The notes under the pieces were generated by a model. The model had not been told where the DNA came from. It made no database searches and saw only the letters and a program-made list of their open reading frames with translations. Positions 1-11,175 of a DNA stretch of 64,000 nt are shown piece after piece. Source of the DNA: an uncultured Clostridia bacterium. GTDB lineage: Bacteria > Bacillota > Clostridia > TANB77 > CAG-508. Position numbers and translations under genes: made by a program. Every line of letters starts with the position of its first letter. Positions within the stretch are counted from its first letter, which is position 1. The stretch spans positions 1-64,000 of the forward strand of contig CATGLK010000006.1 of assembly GCA_949538735.1 (NCBI GenBank). Reading direction: 5' to 3'.

Positions 1-339
1 CTTTTATTTTTCAGTAAAACAACACGTGTTTTTATATTTTGTCTTTCTATCTTTCTTTTTCTTCTGTTTTCTTGTTTTTTGAAATTTTTAAGAATTAATC
101 TTGAATTAAATATTCTAATTAAATATTTTAGCTTATTAAATTAAGCTTTTATAAATTTTTATAAGAATTTTTTGATTTTAAAGAATTTATAAAAGTATAT
201 AAATTCTGTGCTAGCACTTTTGTACTATATCAGATTTTATATACTTTTTCAATATTTTTATTCAATTTTCTTCAACTTTTCATCGCAAAATTCGACATTT
301 TTCGACAATCTTGAAGTGCACCCCAAAATTAGGACAGAA
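1..339. other. AT-rich stretch without a gene
   Basis: No open frame here has a plausible ribosome binding site or a recognisable product. The sequence is T-rich and leads into the intergenic repeat that follows mfd. I see no RNA gene or clear promoter. Confidence 0.6.
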
Positions 340-417
340 TGCCAACAGGGACGGACCTTTTTGGCAGGAAATATCGATGTTTTTGGCTCCGTCCCCAAAA
401 ACATCAGTCCCCAAAAA
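340..417. repeat. intergenic palindromic repeat, GGGACGGACC type
   Basis: Contains GGGACGGACCTTTTTGGCA and a second hairpin built from GATGTTTTTGG and CCAAAAACATC arms. The same words recur at 7.2, 12.5, 17.7, 21.1, 23.4, 24.5, 28.7, 40.0 and 61.8 kb. The mfd reading frame ends inside it (last codons Phe-Gly-Asp-stop). It can fold into a stem followed by T runs and may act as a terminator for mfd. Confidence 0.8.
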
Positions 418-3400
418 TTTTCAAAAATTCTGTAACATCATTTAGAATTTGTCTTTCATTAGAAGAGCCAACTTCCAAAGTAATCATAGGCTTTAAGCCG
501 TTAGAAAACTTAATTTTAGTGCCATACTGTTTAATCAACCCAACCAAATCTATTCCAAGTTCTTCTGGGCTGCTAACTGGTGCAAAAGTAAACACAACAT
601 TCATTTTTTTACTTGCAATCTTCTCTATTTTTAATGGTCTTGCTAAATATTTAATCCTTGCTATATCAATTAAATTTTCCAGCTCTAGTGGCATGTTGCC
701 AAACCTATCAATTATTTCGTCTATGACATTTTGGATGTCTTCTTCGTTTTTGCATAATGCGATATTTTGATATATTTCTATTTTTTGGTTTGAGTCACTT
801 ATATATTCGTCTGGGATATAGCTTGTTACATTTAAGTCTATTTGTAAATCTGCTTCTGGTCTTACTTCTATTCCCTTCATTTCTTTTACAACTTCATCTA
901 GCAAGTTGCAGTATGTGTCATATCCAACTTGTTCTAAGTGACCTGATTGAATTTCTCCTAGCATACTTCCAGCGCCACGTATTTCTAGGTCTCTCATTGC
1001 TATTTTGAATCCTGAACCGAATTCTGTAAATTCTTTTATTGCTTTTAGCCTTTTGTCTGCTACTTCTGATAGAAGTTTGTCTTTTTTGTATGTGATATAT
1101 GCATATGCCTGTCTGTCTGCTCTACCAACTCTTCCACGTATTTGATATAAGGCTGCTAGCCCCATTCTGTCTGCATTTTCTACTATTATTGTGTTTGCAT
1201 TTGGAATGTCTATTCCGGATTCTAAAATTGTTGTACATACTAGTACATTTGTGTTTTTGTCAACAAAGTCTTGCATTATTTCTTCAATTTGCTTTCCTGG
1301 CATTTGTCCGTGTGCGTATACAACGTTTGCCTCTGGCACTAGTTCTGATATTTGCTCTGCCTTTCTTGCTATTCCTTCTACATTATTAAATAAGTAGAAT
1401 ACTTGGCCATCTCTTTCTAGTTCTTTCGTTATTGCTTCTTTTACTACTTCTTGGTCATATTCTAATACATAAGTTTGAACTGGTTTTCTGTTGTATGGTG
1501 GTTCATAAATTACTGACATATCTCTTACTCCTACTATTGACATATGTAGGGTTCTTGGGATTGGTGTTGCTGTCATTGTTAACACATCTACACTCATTTT
1601 TAGTTGTTTTATTTTTTCTTTTGCTTTCACACCAAAGCGATGTTCTTCGTCTATTATTAATAGTCCTAAGTCTTTGAATTCTACATCTTTACTAAGTATT
1701 CTGTGTGTTCCAATTACTATGTCTACTTCACCCAATTTTAGTTTTCTTATTACTTCATCTTGATATTTTTTTGTTTTAAATCTGTTTAATATTTCTACTG
1801 TTATTGGGTAGTCTTTCATTCTTTCTTTAAATTCTTTGTATTGTTGTTCTGCTAAAACTGTTGTTGGAGCTAGATATGCTACTTGTTTCCCGTCTGTTGC
1901 TGCTTTAAATGCCGCTCTTATTGCAACTTCTGTTTTACCATATCCAACATCTCCGCAAAGTAGTCTGTCCATTGGCTTTGCATTTTCCATATCTTTTTTT
2001 ACTTCTTCTATACATCTTAATTGGTCATCTGTTTCTTGATATGGAAATTTTCCTTCAAATTCATTTTGCCACGGCGTGTCTTGGCTAAAACTGTATCCTT
2101 GTGCTTTTTCTCTTTTTGCATATAGTTCAATTAGCTCTTTTGCTACTTCTCTTAAATTTTTCTTTACTTTTGCCTTTGTTGTCTCCCATTCTTTTGAACC
2201 TAGTTTGTTCATTTTAGGTTGAAGGCTGTCTCCACCTACATATTTTCTAACTGCGTCTAAGTCACTTGTTGGAACATATAGAATTGCATCATCTTTATAT
2301 TTTATTTTGATGTAGTCTTTTATAGTATTATCTGCTTTTATTGTATTTACTCCAATATATAGCCCAACTCCATATTTTCTGTGAACTACATAATCTCCAA
2401 CACTTAGGTCTGCATATACAACTTTTTCCGCTTCTTTAAATGCTGATGATACAAGTCTTTTCTTTCTTTTTTCGCTACTTACTAATTCGTCTGCTTGAAT
2501 TACAATTTGATTAGTTTCATAGTTTTCAAATCCTGATGACAGTTTTCCTAAGGTTATTGTAACTATACTTTCTTTTGATGTTACAATTATTGTTTTATCA
2601 AGCTTTTCTTCTAGTTTGCATATTATTTCTTTTTCGTCTAATATTTTTTTTAATTTCTTAGCTTTCTCTTTATTTTCTAGTAAAATATAAACTTTTTTGT
2701 TTTCGTTTATTGCTTTTTCTAAATCTTCAAATAAATTTTCAATTTCACTTTTAAAATAATTTATTTCACGATAGTTGAATTTATATTTTGGTCCATTTAT
2801 TTTACTTTCTGTGTCTTGCTTTTCGATATATACTAGTTGTTTTTTGTCTAAAATTCCCTCTATTTCGCTCATTTCTAGCATATTTGTTATAGCCTCAGGT
2901 GTAAACTTTTCTTTTTCTTTTAATGCTATTTGTAAGTTACGGTTATCTGCCTTGATGTTTTTAGCTCTTGTTTCTATTTTACTTATTTCGTCTAAAAATA
3001 TACAATATGAAGAGCTTAAATAATCTAGTACTGTTGCTTGCTCTTTATAAAAAGCATCAAAATATTTGTCTATTTTACTTATATAATTTCCTGCTCTAAT
3101 TTGCTCTACATCTTCTTCATCATCTATTTTGTTACATATTTCTTCTATTTTTGTTTCTAATATATATTCATGTGCTGGGTATATGGTAGCTGTTTCTTTT
3201 GTGTTAATTGACCTTTGGCTCGTTATGTTGAAATCACGAATAGAATCTACTTCGTCTCCCCAAAACTCAATTCTTACTCCTGTCTTTTCGTTAATTGCTA
3301 CATCAACAATTCCACCTCTTACACTAAATTGACCTCTTCCTTCTATCAGGTCACATCTTGTGTATCCTAGGTGTACTAACTTTTGCTTGATTTCTTCTAA

Positions 3401-3841
3401 GTTGTAGATTTCTCCCACTTTGAATTTTAGTTCATTTTTATATAGTGATTTTTTTGTTGGCAATTTTTGCATTACTGCTTCTATTGTTGTTATTACTATT
3501 AAATTCTTTTTTGTGCTTATTTCGTTTAGTGCCTCTATTCTTTGATATGGTATGTCTTTACTTTCTGCTACATAGTCATATGTTACTATTTCTTTTTTTG
3601 GAAATAGTACTACTTTTTCTGTGAAGTATTTTATGTTTTCATATATTTTTTTTGCTTGTATTTCGTTGTATGTTAGTATACATATAGGCTTTTTTCCAAA
3701 TTCGTTTATTGCTGTACCTATTTGTACCATTCCCACGTCATTTAAGCCCGATATTGCTACCGGGCTTTGTTTTTGTTCTATATTTTTTATTAGTTCTATG
3801 AATTTGGGATTTTTCCCAAGTTCTCCTAAAATTGTGTTCAT
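404..3841 (-). CDS. mfd: transcription-repair coupling factor Mfd
   Basis: Mfd is a DNA translocase that removes RNA polymerase stalled at lesions and recruits UvrA. The 1145-residue length is normal for the family. An N-terminal UvrB-like region is followed by the RNA polymerase interaction motif ([15 protein letters not shown], about residue 490). The helicase motor has Walker [10 protein letters not shown] near residue 628, [11 protein letters not shown] near 730 and [12 protein letters not shown]. The C-terminal TRCF domain follows. The start is preceded by TAGGAGATAATA. All out-of-frame CGG triplets here are of the XXC-GGX kind; I found no in-frame CGG in 1145 codons. The stop lies in an intergenic repeat. 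It is transcribed away from the small membrane protein gene upstream. Confidence 0.97.
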   Translation of the reverse strand: MNTILGELGKNPKFIELIKNIEQKQSPVAISGLNDVGMVQIGTAINEFGKKPICILTYNEIQAKKIYENIKYFTEKVVLFPKKEIVTYDYVAESKDIPYQRIEALNEISTKKNLIVITTIEAVMQKLPTKKSLYKNELKFKVGEIYNLEEIKQKLVHLGYTRCDLIEGRGQFSVRGGIVDVAINEKTGVRIEFWGDEVDSIRDFNITSQRSINTKETATIYPAHEYILETKIEEICNKIDDEEDVEQIRAGNYISKIDKYFDAFYKEQATVLDYLSSSYCIFLDEISKIETRAKNIKADNRNLQIALKEKEKFTPEAITNMLEMSEIEGILDKKQLVYIEKQDTESKINGPKYKFNYREINYFKSEIENLFEDLEKAINENKKVYILLENKEKAKKLKKILDEKEIICKLEEKLDKTIIVTSKESIVTITLGKLSSGFENYETNQIVIQADELVSSEKRKKRLVSSAFKEAEKVVYADLSVGDYVVHRKYGVGLYIGVNTIKADNTIKDYIKIKYKDDAILYVPTSDLDAVRKYVGGDSLQPKMNKLGSKEWETTKAKVKKNLREVAKELIELYAKREKAQGYSFSQDTPWQNEFEGKFPYQETDDQLRCIEEVKKDMENAKPMDRLLCGDVGYGKTEVAIRAAFKAATDGKQVAYLAPTTVLAEQQYKEFKERMKDYPITVEILNRFKTKKYQDEVIRKLKLGEVDIVIGTHRILSKDVEFKDLGLLIIDEEHRFGVKAKEKIKQLKMSVDVLTMTATPIPRTLHMSIVGVRDMSVIYEPPYNRKPVQTYVLEYDQEVVKEAITKELERDGQVFYLFNNVEGIARKAEQISELVPEANVVYAHGQMPGKQIEEIMQDFVDKNTNVLVCTTILESGIDIPNANTIIVENADRMGLAALYQIRGRVGRADRQAYAYITYKKDKLLSEVADKRLKAIKEFTEFGSGFKIAMRDLEIRGAGSMLGEIQSGHLEQVGYDTYCNLLDEVVKEMKGIEVRPEADLQIDLNVTSYIPDEYISDSNQKIEIYQNIALCKNEEDIQNVIDEIIDRFGNMPLELENLIDIARIKYLARPLKIEKIASKKMNVVFTFAPVSSPEELGIDLVGLIKQYGTKIKFSNGLKPMITLEVGSSNERQILNDVTEFLKIFGD

Positions 3842-3900
3842 TATTATCTCCTAAGTTTTTTCCTAGGTTTTATTATACCACAATTCTTTTTTTAATGCTA

Positions 3901-4299
3901 CTATTTTTCTTCTACTTTTTCTTTTTTATTTTCTGTTTTAACTTCTTTTGCTTCTTTTGTTTTCACTTCAGGCTCTTGGCTAAGCTTTACAAGTAGTCCA
4001 AGGCAAAATGCAAATAATGCAAATCCTACAAGAACGTTTACTATAGTATAGTTAAATGTGTATTCTAGTCCTACTATCATTCCTAATATTGGACCTGCTG
4101 TTCTCTTTTTTAATGATAGCATCATAAATATTATTGATAATCCTGCCATTGCAACAGCAATAAATGATTGTACTAATTTTTGCATATATGTATATGCATC
4201 TGGGTTAACTCCTACCATAAATATCATTGTTATTGCTTGTATTATTATCATTATTGTTCCTAGTAGTACCACTACTGATTTGTACCATTTTTCGTTCAT
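3901..4299 (-). CDS. small membrane protein of unknown function
   Basis: 132 residues with four likely membrane segments (about 8-28, 38-60, 67-85 and 86-105) and a charged, lysine/glutamate-rich cytoplasmic tail. I do not recognise a family or catalytic motif. It has a reasonable ribosome binding site (AGGGAGAATTT before the ATG). It lies about 60 bp from mfd and about 80 bp from topB on the same strand, so co-transcription is possible but no functional link is visible. Confidence 0.75.
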   Translation of the reverse strand: MNEKWYKSVVVLLGTIMIIIQAITMIFMVGVNPDAYTYMQKLVQSFIAVAMAGLSIIFMMLSLKKRTAGPILGMIVGLEYTFNYTIVNVLVGFALFAFCLGLLVKLSQEPEVKTKEAKEVKTENKKEKVEEK

Positions 4300-4376
4300 A
4301 TAAATTCTCCCTTCTTTTGTATATTTATGTTATATCAATCTTTCTGATTTTTGTCAATAAATTTATTGTGTTATTT

Positions 4377-6387
4377 TTACATTTTTACAACTAATTTGTC
4401 GAATTTAGAATGTATATATTTTTCTAGTTTTCCCATAAAAACTTTTGGCTCAATCTCTTTTTTTGCAACCATATCTAGTCCTTTTTCCCAGCTGGCTGTA
4501 AGTTTTGGGTTCAGCATATCTGGCATAGAGCCATAAACAATATCATAAATAGTCTCGCCTTTTAAAGTTGGAGTAATTATTTGAGTTTTGCTATTTATTT
4601 CCATATATTTAATTCTTTCAAGTTTTTTAATAATCTCTCCCCTTGTTGCTGCTGTACCAATTCCAGCACCTTTTATTTGCTCACGTAGCTCTTCTTCTTC
4701 AATTAATTTCCCTGCGTTTTCCATTGCTAAAATGATGTTTCCTGAGTTGTATCTTGAAGGTGGTGATGTTTCCGCTTCTTTTAATTCAAAATTTTGTGTT
4801 TCTAACTCCTGTCCTTTTTTTAGTGTTTTCAAAATTTCCAAGTCTGCTTGTTTCTCGCTGTTTTGCTCTGAATTTTCCACAGTTTTTTCACTTGTTGTGG
4901 ATTTTGCAAGATTTTCCATGTTTTTTTCGCTTGCTGTAGTCTTTGTCTGTGGTTTTAACACTTCTAAATATCCTTGATTTACACAAACTTTCCCACTTGC
5001 ATTAAATGTTTCTGTTGTTTTCTCTTCTTGAATTTCTACTGTTACTTGTATTTTATTAAATTCTGCTGGTGGGTAAAATATTGCTAAAAATCTTGTTGTT
5101 ATAACTTTATAAACTTGCTTATGCAAGTCTGGTAGTGAATTGAAATTTTCATATCCTTGTCCTGTTGGAATTATTGCATAGTGGTCTGTTATTTTGCTGT
5201 CATTTACATATTTTGTTTTTGTTAAATTTGTAGGATATTTTTCATCTATCATCTTTTTTATATATCCTTGAACTTCTTCGTCTTTATATCCCCTTGTAAT
5301 TCCATTCAAATTTTTTGATATTTCTTTTGCAACTGCTGTTGATAACACCCTTGCGTCTGTTCTTGGATATGTTACAAGTTTTTTTTCATATAAATTTTGT
5401 ATTATTTCTAATGTTTGGTCTGGCTTAATTTTAAATCTTTTTGTACATTGATTTTGTATTTCTGCTAAGTTGAATAGTAGTGGTGCATTTTCTTTTTGTT
5501 TTGATTTTTTTAGTTCTGTTATTTTTGCCTTTTTCCCTTGCAAGCTTGCTATAAATTGTTTTGCATCTTCTTCTTTTTTAAATCCTGTTTCATTATATAA
5601 CTTTGGAGATTCGTACATTTTTGATTTTTCGTTTACTTTCCATTCTGCTTTAAATGTAGCGTTCTGTTCTCCAAATTCTCCGTAGTATTTTATAGTATTT
5701 TGTTTTTACAAAATTTCTAATTTCTCTTTCTCTTGAAACTATCATTCCAAGTACACAGGTCATAACTCGTCCTACTGAAATTGACGCTTTATCTTCATTT
5801 ATTTTGCTTGCTAATCTTCTTCCATATATGATTGATAATAATCGTGAAAAGTTTATTCCTATAAGATAGTCTTCCTTCGCTCTTAAATATGCACTATCTG
5901 ATAGGCTATCATATTCAGATTGGTCTTTTGCTTCTCTAATTCCTCGTAATATTTCTTCTTCTGTTTGAGAATCTATCCAAACTCTTTTTATTTTTGCCTT
6001 TTCATTTGGGTGTGCCATCATAAAAACTAATCTTTGTATGTATTCTCCTTCTCGCCCAGAGTCCCCTGCGTTGTAAATTTCTTCTATGTCTTCTCTTTGC
6101 ATTAGACTTTTTACTATGTTGAATTGATTTTCAACTTGTGGGATTATTTCATATTTCCATTCTTCTGGTATGAATGGCAAGGTGTCTAATCTCCAAAATT
6201 TTAACTTTTCGTCGTATTTTTCTGGGTAACTCATTGTTACTAAGTGGCCTACACACCAGGTTATTATCCATTGGTCTGATTCTAAGTACCCGTTTTTTCT
6301 GTTTGTTGTTATTTTTAGTGCTTTTGCAAATTCCATCGCAACTGATGGCTTTTCTGTTATTAGTAGCTTTTTGCTCAATTTTATCAT
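4377..6387 (-). CDS. topB: DNA topoisomerase III TopB, read through one +1 CGG site
   Basis: Type IA topoisomerase that relaxes and decatenates DNA. The Toprim start (KKLLITEKPSVAMEFAKAL) and the GDSGREGEYIQRLV acidic motif are in the first frame. The active-site tyrosine lies in LVTYPRTDAR (about residue 340) in the second frame. The first frame runs to residue 235 and then breaks: ATA CTA CGG AGA. Skipping the C of CGG (position 5682) gives CTA GGA GAA TTT GGA GAA, which joins the halves into one 669-residue protein with no residue missing. Without the shift, translation stops 10 codons later. An ordinary pseudogene is the alternative, but the same CGG signature occurs at ten other places in this window. 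Confidence 0.9.
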
Positions 6388-6390
6388 CCT

Positions 6391-7164
6391 TTATTTTAAT
6401 TTTTGCTCTATATATTTGTCTGCTAGTTTTTGAATTTCATTAAATCGCCTTTTTGTTTCTTCATTTTCAAAGTTAAATCTGTTTAGCATTTTTTCTATAA
6501 AATTTTTCTCTTGTATGTATTTATAGCTTTGCTTAAAATTGAAATCATATATAAAAGATATCATTCCAACCATTTTATCTAATTCGCTTTTCTTCATTTC
6601 ATTTTTTATTAATTTTTTGTTTAAAAAGCTTTTATATACTTCATCACATATTTCTTGTTTTTCAAGTTCTTCTTCCTTGTTTTTCCAAAAAATCTCTATG
6701 CCTTCATACATTATATCTATCTTGTCTGCATCTTTTATCAATTTGCAAAAAAGTTCTTCTCTTTCTGTTAATTCATTAGTATTTAGTTCATATTTGTTAT
6801 GGTTCACTATTGCTTTTTTTATTACTTCATAGTCTTTTTCGTCTTCTGTATATTCTTTTATTTGATTTTGACTAAATAGAATTTCTGCTCCTAGGTCTGC
6901 ATGGTCAATACTTAAATGGTCTTTATATGTTTTGTATTTCGTGTATTGGTCAAATCTGCCAATGTCGTGTAATAACCCTATTAGCTTTGCTAGCTCTATG
7001 TCTTCTTGGTTTAGTCCTATTCCTTCTGCTAACTTTTTCATTACGTTCATTACTCTTATGCTGTGTGTTTGTTTCATTTTTATTTTTCGTTCTGTTAGGT
7101 CATAGTTCTTAGTGAAGTTTATGAATTTTTCTTGTGCTTTTTTTATATCTATCAATTTTTTCAC
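6391..7164 (-). CDS. HD-domain metal-dependent phosphohydrolase
   Basis: 257 residues. H53 of the HD superfamily is not resolved, but the core motif LLHDIGRFDQY and the downstream HADLGAEIL, KAIVNHNKYE and IKDADKIDIMYE motifs are all present. This is the usual metal-binding set of small HD hydrolases acting on nucleotides or phosphoesters. The substrate cannot be told from sequence. It ends three bases before the topB start, so it is probably the first gene of a two-gene operon with topB. A paralogue with the same motif order lies at 62672-63442. Confidence 0.85.
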   Translation of the reverse strand: MKKLIDIKKAQEKFINFTKNYDLTERKIKMKQTHSIRVMNVMKKLAEGIGLNQEDIELAKLIGLLHDIGRFDQYTKYKTYKDHLSIDHADLGAEILFSQNQIKEYTEDEKDYEVIKKAIVNHNKYELNTNELTEREELFCKLIKDADKIDIMYEGIEIFWKNKEEELEKQEICDEVYKSFLNKKLIKNEMKKSELDKMVGMISFIYDFNFKQSYKYIQEKNFIEKMLNRFNFENEETKRRFNEIQKLADKYIEQKLK

Positions 7165-7240
7165 CTTTCTTATTTGACAAATTATATTTGTTAGTATAGT
7201 ATATTTCTACTTTGTTGTCTAGCGAACAAAGTAATTTTTT

Positions 7241-7342
7241 TGGGTGTGTTTGGGGACAGTCCTTAAAAACACCCTTATTAAAATCAAAGATGTGTCCCTA
7301 AATGGACAAAATGTCCAAAAGGAAACGTCCCCAAATGTCCCA
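7241..7342. repeat. intergenic repeat, GTGTCCC/AAACGTCCCC type
   Basis: Two-part unit. A hairpin of GGTGTTTTTGGGGACAG with CCTTAAAAACACC is followed by GATGTGTCCC, ATGGACAAAATGTCCA and GGAAACGTCCCCAAATGTCCC. Close copies lie at 12.5, 17.7 and 23.4 kb. It ends two bases before the leuS -35 element. Confidence 0.85.
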
Positions 7343-7343
7343 C

Positions 7344-7372
7344 TTGAATTTTTTGGTATTTTGTTGTATAAT
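7344..7372 (+). promoter_or_regulatory. leuS promoter
   Basis: TTGAAT, a 17-bp spacer and TATAAT, about 38 bp before the leuS start. The leader is too short for a T-box, so leucine control by that route is not visible here. Confidence 0.75.
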
Positions 7373-7410
7373 GCAAAAAGTTAAGAAAGAACGTTGAAAG
7401 GAGCTTTTAA

Positions 7411-9798
7411 ATGGAATACAAATTTAACGAAATAGAGAAAAAATGGCAAGAATATTGGGAAGAAAATAAAACATTTTTCACAGATGTTTGGGATTTTTCA
7501 AAACCAAAATTTTATGCCTTAGATATGTTCCCATATCCTTCAGGACAAGGGTTACACGTTGGTCACCCAGAGGGATATACTGCAACAGATATTATGTCTA
7601 GAATGAAGAGAATGCAAGGGTACAATGTTTTACACCCAATGGGGTGGGACGCTTTTGGTCTTCCAGCAGAGCAATATGCTATTAAGACTGGAAATCATCC
7701 TGCTGAGTTTACTTATAAAAATATTGAGACTTTTAAGAAGCAATTGAAAATGCTTGGTTTGTCTTTTGATTGGGATAAAGAGCTTTCTACTTGTGACCCT
7801 AATTTTTATAAGTGGACACAATGGATTTTTAAACAATTATATAATGACGGTTTAGCAAAGTTAGTTGAGATGCCTGTTAACTGGTGTGAGAGCTTAGGTT
7901 GTGTGCTTTCTAATGATGAGGTTATTAATGGTAGAAGTGAACGTGGAGATTTTCCTGTTGTTCGTAAGAATATGAAGCAATGGGTTTTAGATATTCCTAA
8001 ATATGCTGACATTTTGTTAGACGGGTTAGATGATATTGATTGGCCTGAGTCTACTAAGGAAATTCAAAGAAATTGGATTGGTAAGTCTGAGGGTGCTGAA
8101 GTTAAGTTTAAAGTTGCAGGTGCTGAAAATTTAGAGTTTACTGTATTTACTACTAGACCTGATACTTTATTTGGTGCAACTTATTGTGTTTTTGCTCCTG
8201 AACTTGATTTAGTAAATGAAATTACAACACCTGAGCAAAAACAAGCTGTTGAAGAATATAAAAAGCAAGCTGCTTCTAAATCAGATTTGGAAAGAACTGA
8301 ATTGAGCAAAGATAAAACTGGTGTATTTACAGGAGCATATGCTATAAATCCTGTAAATGGAAAAGAAATTCCAATTTGGATTTCTGACTATGTTTTATCA
8401 ACTTATGGAACTGGTGCTATTATGGCTGTTCCAGCTCATGATGAAAGAGATTATGAATTTGCTAGCAAATTTGGTCTTGAAATTATCCCTGTTTTGGAAG
8501 GTGGAGATGTTTCAAAAGAGGCATTTACAGGTGACGGATTACATATTAATTCTGATTTCTTAGATGGTTTAAATAAGGAAGACGGAATTGCTAAAATGAT
8601 TGAATGGCTAGAAGATAATAAAATTGGAACTAAAAAAGTAAATTATAAATTACGTGAGTGGATTTTTGCAAGACAACGTTATTGGGGTGAACCAATTCCA
8701 GTTGTTTACTTAGATGATGAAATGAAGGCTTTGGCAGATAGTGAGTTACCTTTAGTTTTACCTGAACTAGAAGATTATGCTCCTTCAAAATCAGGTGCTT
8801 CTCCACTTGATAAGGCTGAAAATTGGGTAAATACTGCTTTTGAAGGTAGACCTGCAAAAAGAGAAACAAGTACAATGCCTGGTAGTGCAGGGTCTAGCTG
8901 GTATTTCTTACGTTATATTGACCCTAATAATCAAGATGAATTTGCAAACAAGAAATTGTTAGAATACTGGATGCCAGTTGATTTATATGTTGGTGGTCCT
9001 GAACACGCAGTTGGTCACTTGCTATATTCAAGATTTTGGAACAATTATCTATATAATAAAGGCTATGTTCCAGTTAAAGAACCATTTGCAAAACTACGTC
9101 ATCAAGGTATGATTTTAGGTACAAATGGCGAAAAAATGAGTAAATCTAAGGGAAATGTAATTAATCCTGATGATATGGTTAAAAATTATGGAGCAGATAG
9201 CCTAAGGGTTTATGAAATGTTCATGGGACCATTAGAGTCAGCAAAACCATGGGATCCTAATGGAATTGAAGGCTCTAAGAGATTTTTAGACCGTGTTTGG
9301 AGATTATATACATCTGATTTAATTAAAGATGAAGAAAACAAAAACTTAGAAAGAATTTATCATTATACAGTTAAGAAAGTAACTAATGATTACGAAACTA
9401 TGAACTTTAATACTGCTATTTCTCAAATGATGATTTTTGTAAATGCAGTTAATAAAGAAAAGGTATTTCCTAGAGAATATGCTGAAGGTTTTGTAAAATT
9501 ACTTAACCCTATCGCTCCACATATTACTGAGGAATTGTGGAATATATTAGGTCATACAGGTACTATTGCTTATGAAAAATGGCCTGAGTATGATGAGGCT
9601 AAGACTATTGAAGATACAATTACTTTGCCTATTCAGTTTAATGGTAAATTAAAGGCTACTATCCAAATTACTTTGGATGAGGATGAGGCTTCAATTAAAG
9701 AAAAAGTTCACAATGCTATTGCTGATAAACTTAATGGTAAGTCTATTGTTAAGGAAATTTATGTTAAAAATAGAATTTATAATGTTGTTGTGAAATAA
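7411..9798 (+). CDS. leuS: leucyl-tRNA synthetase
   Basis: Charges tRNA-Leu with leucine. 795 residues, close to the bacterial norm. The class I signature HVGH is at 49-52, with the [16 protein letters not shown] context typical of LeuRS. The editing CP1 domain contains [12 protein letters not shown] and the conserved [25 protein letters not shown] is near residue 575, followed by the anticodon-binding domain. An AAAGGAG ribosome binding site precedes the ATG. The gene stands alone between a strong promoter and a hairpin terminator. It contains CGG only out of frame (for example GAC GGT). Confidence 0.98.
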   Translation: MEYKFNEIEKKWQEYWEENKTFFTDVWDFSKPKFYALDMFPYPSGQGLHVGHPEGYTATDIMSRMKRMQGYNVLHPMGWDAFGLPAEQYAIKTGNHPAEFTYKNIETFKKQLKMLGLSFDWDKELSTCDPNFYKWTQWIFKQLYNDGLAKLVEMPVNWCESLGCVLSNDEVINGRSERGDFPVVRKNMKQWVLDIPKYADILLDGLDDIDWPESTKEIQRNWIGKSEGAEVKFKVAGAENLEFTVFTTRPDTLFGATYCVFAPELDLVNEITTPEQKQAVEEYKKQAASKSDLERTELSKDKTGVFTGAYAINPVNGKEIPIWISDYVLSTYGTGAIMAVPAHDERDYEFASKFGLEIIPVLEGGDVSKEAFTGDGLHINSDFLDGLNKEDGIAKMIEWLEDNKIGTKKVNYKLREWIFARQRYWGEPIPVVYLDDEMKALADSELPLVLPELEDYAPSKSGASPLDKAENWVNTAFEGRPAKRETSTMPGSAGSSWYFLRYIDPNNQDEFANKKLLEYWMPVDLYVGGPEHAVGHLLYSRFWNNYLYNKGYVPVKEPFAKLRHQGMILGTNGEKMSKSKGNVINPDDMVKNYGADSLRVYEMFMGPLESAKPWDPNGIEGSKRFLDRVWRLYTSDLIKDEENKNLERIYHYTVKKVTNDYETMNFNTAISQMMIFVNAVNKEKVFPREYAEGFVKLLNPIAPHITEELWNILGHTGTIAYEKWPEYDEAKTIEDTITLPIQFNGKLKATIQITLDEDEASIKEKVHNAIADKLNGKSIVKEIYVKNRIYNVVVK

Positions 9799-9810
9799 CT
9801 ATATAATTTT

Positions 9811-9840
9811 AAGAGTTGGTATATTAATGTATCAACTCTT
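9811..9840 (+). terminator. rho-independent terminator after leuS
   Basis: AAGAGTTGGTATA pairs with TATCAACTCTT and is followed by a T run. Confidence 0.8.
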
Positions 9841-9950
9841 TTATTAATTATTGCTTGTAATTAAATTGTAATTAAGATTTAACACATTTGAAACACAATA
9901 ATTGTCGCTTTATAGTATAATATGCTTAGATTATACTAAGGAGAATTATA

Positions 9951-11075
9951 ATGAGTGTAGAATCAGATTTAAAAAAAGATGGAATAGAAGTAGTAGCAAA
10001 ATTAGACACATTAAGAATAAACTCACTAGCAAGAGCTGTAGCTACTAAGTTATGTGAAACTTTTCCTGAGTTTAATTTAAACCAAAACGAATTATTTATA
10101 AAACTATCTAGACTAGATATGTATAGAGCCAAAATGCCTGAAGGCATGGCAGAAGCAAATTACTTTTACAAAAACACTTCAATATACTTTAATGAACACA
10201 TACAAGACGAAGACCTAGAAGAATTTGCAATTCACGAGTGTATTCATTATCTTCAAGAAGTAAAAGATAAGAAAAACACTTTAATAAGAATGGGACTTTG
10301 TGATTATACAGAATTTAAAATTTATGGATTAGGCTTAAACGAAGCAGCTGTACAACTTATGGCCTCTAAGGTTAATGGTATTCCGAAAGAATTTGTAAAA
10401 TACTTTGGAATTAGTTTTGAAACAAACAGCCCTTCTTACTATCCTTTGGAATGTTGTTTAGTAAATCAAATGGCATATCTTGTAGGAGAAGACCTTTTAT
10501 TTAAGAGTACTTTAAATAGTGATGATGATTTTCAAATTAAATATTCTCAAATCACTTCTCCAAAAGTTTTCTTGTCAATTCAAGGAGCTATTGATGATAT
10601 TATTAACGCAGAAGAAGAAATTATCAAATTAAATAATAGGATTGCGACTGTTGATGATAGGAATAAAAAAGTTGATACTATGTTAAAGAAAATTGATGAG
10701 TTAAAACACGAGATTGCTTTGACTTTTATGAGAACTCAAAATCTTATAATTTCTAGTTATTTTAATAGTACTTTTGCTAGTATTACAAATTTGGAAGAAG
10801 TTGAAAATTATAGGAAAAAATTATATTCCTTTAAAGATTATTTGGGTTATGTTGACGGATATACTTTCTTTAATGATTATTATGTGAGCAAAATGGAACA
10901 GTTGGAAGAAAGATACAATGCTTTGGAAAATGGCGAGGTTTTCTCTACTGCACTTAAAGTTATTACTAAAAAGGAAAATAAATTTGTAGCTTTTCTTAAG
11001 GCTATTAAAAGATTGTTATTTCATGAAAGCCCTGAAAAGTCTTTTGATACTTTTGAAAATCAAGTAAAAAAATAA
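9951..11075 (+). CDS. hypothetical HExxH protein
   Basis: 374 residues. I do not recognise the family. The N-terminal half carries EEFAIHECIHYLQE (about residues 92-105), a zincin-type HExxH motif, followed about 30 residues later by LGLNEAAVQLMASK, which could supply a glutamate third ligand. The C-terminal half is a long charged coiled-coil-like stretch (about 215-320) ending in a basic tail. There is no signal peptide or membrane segment. The start has an AAGGAGAATTATA ribosome binding site. It may be a cytoplasmic metallopeptidase, but only the motif supports that. Confidence 0.75.
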   Translation: MSVESDLKKDGIEVVAKLDTLRINSLARAVATKLCETFPEFNLNQNELFIKLSRLDMYRAKMPEGMAEANYFYKNTSIYFNEHIQDEDLEEFAIHECIHYLQEVKDKKNTLIRMGLCDYTEFKIYGLGLNEAAVQLMASKVNGIPKEFVKYFGISFETNSPSYYPLECCLVNQMAYLVGEDLLFKSTLNSDDDFQIKYSQITSPKVFLSIQGAIDDIINAEEEIIKLNNRIATVDDRNKKVDTMLKKIDELKHEIALTFMRTQNLIISSYFNSTFASITNLEEVENYRKKLYSFKDYLGYVDGYTFFNDYYVSKMEQLEERYNALENGEVFSTALKVITKKENKFVAFLKAIKRLLFHESPEKSFDTFENQVKK

Positions 11076-11104
11076 AACTTTTTGGGACAGGCCAAAAAAG
11101 TTTT
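11074..11104. terminator. hairpin terminator after the HExxH gene
   Basis: AAAACTTTTTGGGACAG and GCCAAAAAAGTTTT form a stem overlapping the stop region. The same hairpin recurs at 14309-14338 and resembles the family of palindromic repeats. Confidence 0.65.
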
Positions 11105-11120
11105 GAAAAAATTTAAAAAT

Positions 11121-11160
11121 AAAACCAAATTATTAAACTTTTGTCTAATAATTTGGTTTT
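11121..11160. terminator. bidirectional terminator between convergent genes
   Basis: AAAACCAAATTATTA and TAATAATTTGGTTTT form a 15-bp stem with T runs on both sides, between the converging HExxH and GltD-like genes. Confidence 0.85.
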
Positions 11161-11175
11161 TCTACATATGTTTCT

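Noticed and set aside
7165..7410. T-box riboswitch upstream of leuS
   Set aside because: The promoter leaves only about 30 bases of leader, and no T-box sequence or specifier stem is present; the segment is filled by a repeat.
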